From NCBI RefSeq assembly GCF_964355755.1, contig NC_092680.1, forward strand, positions 20,127,001 to 20,191,000: a stretch of 64,000 bases of DNA. Direction: 5' to 3'. Position numbers and translations under genes: made by a program. Positions 59,638-64,000 of the stretch are shown here, in pieces. Numbering within the stretch: position 1 is the first letter of the stretch; every line of letters starts with the position of its first letter. Under the pieces are notes generated by a model that saw only the letters and a program-made list of their open reading frames with translations, did not search any database and had not been told where the DNA came from. Origin of the DNA: Antedon mediterranea. Taxonomy: Eukaryota; Echinodermata; Crinoidea; Comatulida; Antedonidae.

Positions 59638-60639
59638 CTATAAATTTATTTCAGACAATTCAATTGCATTGTTTTCTGGATTTATTTGAGGTGGAATTTT
59701 AATTTTACCAAAAAGACAATAAAAATAAACTATCAGTATTATGCAAAGTATTATTATTATGATTAATAAAAAAATAATCCATCCATTGTTACATTCACAT
59801 GTGTACTTATCAGCATTGTCATCTGTTTTATTGTCTGTTGTCTCATCATCAGTTGTTTCCTCCTCTTGTTTACCTGTTGTTGTTTCTGTACTTATCTTGG
59901 AGACAGTGACTTCTTCTGTGTCTAGAGTTGCTGTCTCGTCCATCACCCTATCATCTATTTTGTCAGTGGTTGTTGATGACTGAATGACAAGACTCTTGTT
60001 GCAATACCGAGCATCACTAGAAATTTTATAGTTAAATATTTTGCAAATTATCTTTGTATTAAGATCTGGATCTGCTTGAACCTCCTCTGATATAGCCCAT
60101 AAATGTGTAACATTACCACATTGACATGTAGTGTTTAAAGTTTTAGGTCTTTCATCATCAAGATATTCATTAAATTCTATGATATCAGGAGGCCACTTGT
60201 TCTCTGTGATACAAGTCATATACACCATCTCACATTGCTCATATACTGACTTTGACAACTCACAGATAGGAGGTTGTCTTGTGATTTCAAATACTGTTAA
60301 CCAAGCTTTATCTGAAAACTCACCATGAACCTTGCATTGGTAGTATCCTTTATCCTTACGTTCCACATTATAGATTTGAATGGTGTATTTAGCATAAGTT
60401 GTTTCGTTTTTAAATATATACTTTGCATCAGTAGGCTCAATCATATTGTTGTCCTTCCACCATATTACATTTTGTAATTGAACTTCAGAAATGCGATCAG
60501 TTAAAATGCATGTAAATGTAGCAGTGTTTCCTTCTATTACTGTTTCATTACCTGGTGGTGATAAAAATACCTCACTCTCACCATTAACTGCCAATGTCAT
60601 ACAGAATATGATTGTTGTAAAACTGTACATTTTCACCAT
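59638..60639 (-). CDS. Intronless Ig-superfamily type I membrane protein E
   Basis: Intact frame. The start at 60639 (MVKMYSFTTIIFCMTLAVNG) is chosen because A and relic F share it; an upstream in-frame ATG at 60681 adds 14 residues. About 333 aa. Ig1 has TFTC, IWWKDNNMIE and [20 protein letters not shown]. The second domain has PICELSKSVYEQCEMVYMTC, CQCGNVTHLWAI and ICKIFNYKISSDARYC. A long Thr/Asp-rich stalk (ETTTGKQEEETTDDETTDNK) follows, then TCECNNGW directly before TM (IIFLLIIIIILCIILIVYFY), and a 25-aa tail ending IELSEINL. It is the best-preserved example of the C/D type and clearly related to A. Confidence 0.85.
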   Translation of the reverse strand: MVKMYSFTTIIFCMTLAVNGESEVFLSPPGNETVIEGNTATFTCILTDRISEVQLQNVIWWKDNNMIEPTDAKYIFKNETTYAKYTIQIYNVERKDKGYYQCKVHGEFSDKAWLTVFEITRQPPICELSKSVYEQCEMVYMTCITENKWPPDIIEFNEYLDDERPKTLNTTCQCGNVTHLWAISEEVQADPDLNTKIICKIFNYKISSDARYCNKSLVIQSSTTTDKIDDRVMDETATLDTEEVTVSKISTETTTGKQEEETTDDETTDNKTDDNADKYTCECNNGWIIFLLIIIIILCIILIVYFYCLFGKIKIPPQINPENNAIELSEINL

Positions 60640-60744
60640 TGATACGACAAACACATGATATTCTGACTTTGATGTTTGCAATTCACACAGTTAACACAAG
60701 CAGTATGTCAGACCTTTTCATAGAAGTTACCGATACAAAAACAG

Positions 60745-60784
60745 TATGTATAGCATGGAGTAAAGAATAAGAGGAGACACAACT
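60745..60784. repeat. Inverted repeat arm 1 (upstream of Ig gene E)
   Basis: GGAGTAAAGAATAAGAGGAG and the following CACAAC recur inverted at 62966-62998, about 2.2 kb away. Beyond the arms there are weaker matches around CTTAAG and TATGCTT. Confidence 0.75.
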
Positions 60785-60999
60785 TGAATAGTTCAGTCAG
60801 TTCATCGTGTTTCCCGCTTGCTTAAGGCTATGCTTGTAATGAGTATTTAATAGGTGCTAAACACTGCCGTTACGTAACCCAATTAGCAAAGATTACAATG
60901 TTTTACTGCCCGCGGTCAATTTTGGTGTTAGTACACATGCGTATTAGGACGTCACAATACTCTTGCTAGGCGATGTGTGCGTTCAAACGTGAAAGGTGT

Positions 61000-62950
61000 A
61001 CTATACTGTTTGTAGACCTACTGAACTTGTATTCCGACCTTGTTTATTAATTTTTATAAAAAGCAGCGCTATTCTACTGGATATCTTTTATTAATAAATT
61101 AATAATACGAGTTTTATACGGCACCAATAAAGGAATTATATTTATATGGTTTACTGTGTACTAAATGTTGGTAATTTCTCCAGACAACTTATCATGAATC
61201 ATGATTCACCAGTGGTGGTGCCAGCGGGGGGCTACGGGGGCTGTATCCCCTCCCTTCCCCCGTCTGGGAAACGCGAGTACTTTTCGTCGGGGAATATAAT
61301 ATACAGTAAAAAAAAATCATTCGCGTTCACTTCGTATAACTTCAGCGCCTAGAAAAACCGCGACGTTCCATTTTTTTTAGTACGTTGGAGCGGAGAGCTA
61401 TTGCACTTTGCATGCCAGCGATCTAATAAACAATGAATAGGTATACGCACTTGTCTGGCGGTTCCCCTTTGTACGAATTGTTTAACATTGGACCTGCTCC
61501 ATTGCGGTTTACGTGTGATATCATGTTCCATCCAGGGACCAGAATGTGTACTGTACTAGTTACTTTCCAGGCGAAGTTTACAGCTGCGTCAGTCGTGATC
61601 GACGTACGCAATACAGCAAAAGGGTACGAATAATGTTGGCGATCTATTGTTCGTATGTCCGATTTTTTAATTTTACGATTAACCGCTATGTACCGAACTG
61701 TACATAATCCTTTTAAACAATGGCTTATAATTACAAAAGAGCATAGACTATATTTGTACAGTAATTGAATTTTTAACGAACACATATAATTTGTAGTTGT
61801 TGTTACGTGTTGATACTAAACGAATATTCTCGTAGTACCATTTTATACCATATTATATAATAACGACCAACCGAAAACTAAAACTAATTGATTAATTTCT
61901 TCTTTGATAAAATATTACTACTATTTCTAACGTTATTGCAATTATTAATATATAAATATAGACCTACATAAAAAAACCTATTATTATTATTGATATTGTT
62001 TATTTTTACTATAAGGCGCGCCTATGCCTGAACCTATTAGGCCTACCGGTTACGATATGCACTAAATATGTCCATCATTATGGGATTAAATATTCTTATT
62101 TAGTTAGGCTATTTATTAAATAATAATATATTACGAACTGAGGCCTACTATGTAGTAGGCCTATGTGTAGCCACAAATCGTTAAACGATATATAATTTAG
62201 TCCTACAATTTCACTGAACTCTAAGTATGTGATCGTAAAAATCATATATTTTATGATATTAATATCATAAATAATTTAATTATACAATATCAGACTAAAA
62301 TAGAAGAATTTTAGTTTTGCTAAACGGTCATAATATAGACTGTAACATAAATTAAATGTCATATACTGTAATAAAAATAAGAAATTGTGTCGTTGGAATT
62401 CTAATATACGTATATTTTTGAATATTCATGAGAACAAATTACATAATTTTTTTCATGCGCGCATTTGCGCGCACTAAAATATGATTTTAAAATAAGTTGG
62501 AGTCTTTAATATGCTACAAAATGCACTAGGGTTCGTAAATTAAAAAGTTGCTTAAACGGTCAAATTTCGATTTACCAAATGATACGTCTATGGCTTGATA
62601 AAAAATATGATTAATTTGTTAGCTGGTATAAAAACTGCGATATCTCCGTGAAAATTTACTCGATTTTTAAACGGTTTTTTTGAGAAAAAAGCTCAAAGAA
62701 CAATGAACAACTGCACAAAGGTCATGCTTCACTATGATGTATTAGAAACTACTGCGCATGCCTCTGTTTACTTTTCTTGTCACCGATGTCATGCCTGGCT
62801 TCTTCCTTAATTAGGGTGTTACGTAATCAGAGCCGACTCTGCAGCGAGCTGCACGAGTAAACAGGATGTTCTTCAAAGGATCGTTATGGGAAGTTTATTA
62901 CCCTATGCTTAAGCACTACCGCACAGCGTGATACTAATTGGATTAACTGG
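61000..62950. other. Interior of the inverted repeat
   Basis: No recognisable gene. Open frames at 61433-61633 (+) and 61423-61785 (-) overlap each other and match nothing I know. A GGGGGCTACGGGGGCTGTAT-rich word near 61230 resembles transposon termini. This may itself be a mobile element. Confidence 0.35.
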
Positions 62951-62959
62951 ATAGCTAGG

Positions 62960-63000
62960 CCGTGTTGTGCCTCCTCTTATTCTTTACTCCATGATGTATA
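62960..63000. repeat. Inverted repeat arm 2
   Basis: CTCCTCTTATTCTTTACTCC with TATAG beyond it is the inverse of the sequence at 60745-60784. Confidence 0.75.
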
Positions 63001-63850
63001 GTCATGCATCTTAGCAACAACCAATCCAACGATGTAGCGTTTTACTACCAGTACCATTAGATTAGATAAAATCAATAGAACTTTAAAATATCATTACTTA
63101 CATCATATAAAAAGAATAGTTTAAATTAGGTATATATCATAAAAACACGATCTATCTACGATTAATCATGATTAAAACACGTCACCATAACATAAACATT
63201 ATTAATTTTTGTTCCGACACTGACTTGACAAGCATAACAATGTTTTGGGTTTATTCAGCTAAAGACTGGGATGATGGGCTTTCGAGTAGAGTGTCTGTCA
63301 CTATCTTTACGTAGCCATCTTTGTTTATATTTTCCTGCAGGTATTGTTATTTGTATTGTACTTGCCTGAATAAGGGTTAGATAATAGAGCTGTGTATGAT
63401 TTTATATACCATAGTAATAATCCATAATAATTATATATATTTTCTTGTAAGTAAATTCACCATGATAGCAACTGAATGTAGAAATAAAACCTATGCCTAT
63501 AGAAGACAATAATTTCTTTTGAATTTATTATTATTCAATCAATATTCCCCAGGCCATTGTTACAATGGTAGGCCATGTAGCAGATACGCTATACATAATA
63601 ATAGTTACAGAAAATGAAAAAAAAAAAATGAAAATTTACTAAGTTATATTACATACTTGAATGACTTATCAGTTTTAAAAAACATTTAAAGACTTTTTTA
63701 AATTTTAACCAATGCTATGACAGTATGTGGAGTGGCGCTGATTATGAGCTTATCATAAAATTGGGCGCTATATCAATGTTAATGATGTATGCTTTACGTT
63801 CTTATATTTTTTATCATATGTAAAAGCTATTGTAAATTAGGCACTTGTAC
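63000..63850. other. Gene-free stretch
   Basis: AT-rich; a retroelement-like GGCGCTATATCAATG word near 63757. No coding evidence. Confidence 0.4.
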
Positions 63851-63960
63851 ATAAAATGATTGCTGTAAAAATGTACATTTCCACCATTGATATGACAAGC
63901 ACAAGATTCTTTGTCAGACCTTTTCATAGTTACTGATAAAGAAAGCAGTATACTTGCGCT
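63848..63960 (-). pseudogene. 5' relic of a sixth Ig-superfamily gene (F)
   Basis: The minus strand reads MVEMYIFTAIILCTSA then a stop, parallel to the signal peptides of E and A. Its upstream flank (GTCAGACCTTTTCATAG, then AGCAGTAT) matches the flank of E at 60700-60750. Nothing of the Ig domains follows, so only promoter and signal peptide remain. Confidence 0.65.
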
Positions 63961-64000
63961 TGTTTGGCTACTCTGTATGTATAATCATAAAACTCTTCGC

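Noticed and set aside
61423-61785. 120-codon minus-strand frame and its overlapping plus-strand partner
   Set aside because: Overlapping frames on opposite strands, no recognisable domain or signal, inside a probable repeat.

Overview
The window is AT-rich eukaryotic DNA with intron-containing genes. The single-copy genes (PPM1G, SF3B5, PPIE) match their vertebrate orthologues closely. Animal-type EGF, sushi, C-type lectin and Ig exons joined at phase-1 introns, and the frequent TAGGCCTA-type intergenic words, suggest a marine deuterostome, most likely an echinoderm such as a crinoid. That placement is an inference and no species is claimed.

Layout. (1) 0-27 kb, all on the minus strand: a tandem family of small type I membrane receptors. 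Each has its own signal-peptide exon, then a C-type lectin domain (CTLD) exon or EGF exon(s), then one to three Thr/Ser-rich stalk exons, one transmembrane exon and one short tail exon with conserved tyrosines. CTLD members lie at 0.17-5.1 kb (split by a transposon), 6.5-9.8 kb, 10.0-10.6 kb (signal and CTLD only), 15.5-17.8 kb and 19.0-21.2 kb. EGF members lie at 11.9-14.4 kb (three EGF plus sushi, apparently secreted) and 22.8-26.9 kb (one EGF on the same stalk, TM and tail). (2) 28-41 kb: PPM1G (+), a minus-strand gene joining two RCC1-type repeats to a BEN domain, and intronless SF3B5 (+). (3) 42.7-52.4 kb: PPIE (+), an RRM-cyclophilin spliced from nine coding exons, with introns full of transposon debris. 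(4) 47.4-64 kb, minus strand: five intronless Ig-superfamily membrane-protein genes, or remnants of them, plus a sixth 5' relic. One lies inside a PPIE intron. Two look intact, one has lost its usual 3' end, one has a nonsense codon and one has a frameshift.

The main interest is two fast-evolving, immune-receptor-like multigene families on either side of housekeeping genes. The first swaps CTLD and EGF ectodomains onto a common stalk-TM-tail through phase-1 exons, and one locus seems to offer two alternative signal+CTLD cassettes to one membrane anchor. The second is a birth-and-death cluster of single-exon Ig receptors. Many mobile elements are present: a 4.36 kb TIR element inside a CTLD exon, a 2.16 kb hAT-like element, TTAA-type MITEs, a palindromic MITE family, tRNA-derived SINE copies and several minisatellites.

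Exon boundaries were read by eye from splice consensus, reading phase and comparison between paralogues. Transcript data would be needed to confirm them.
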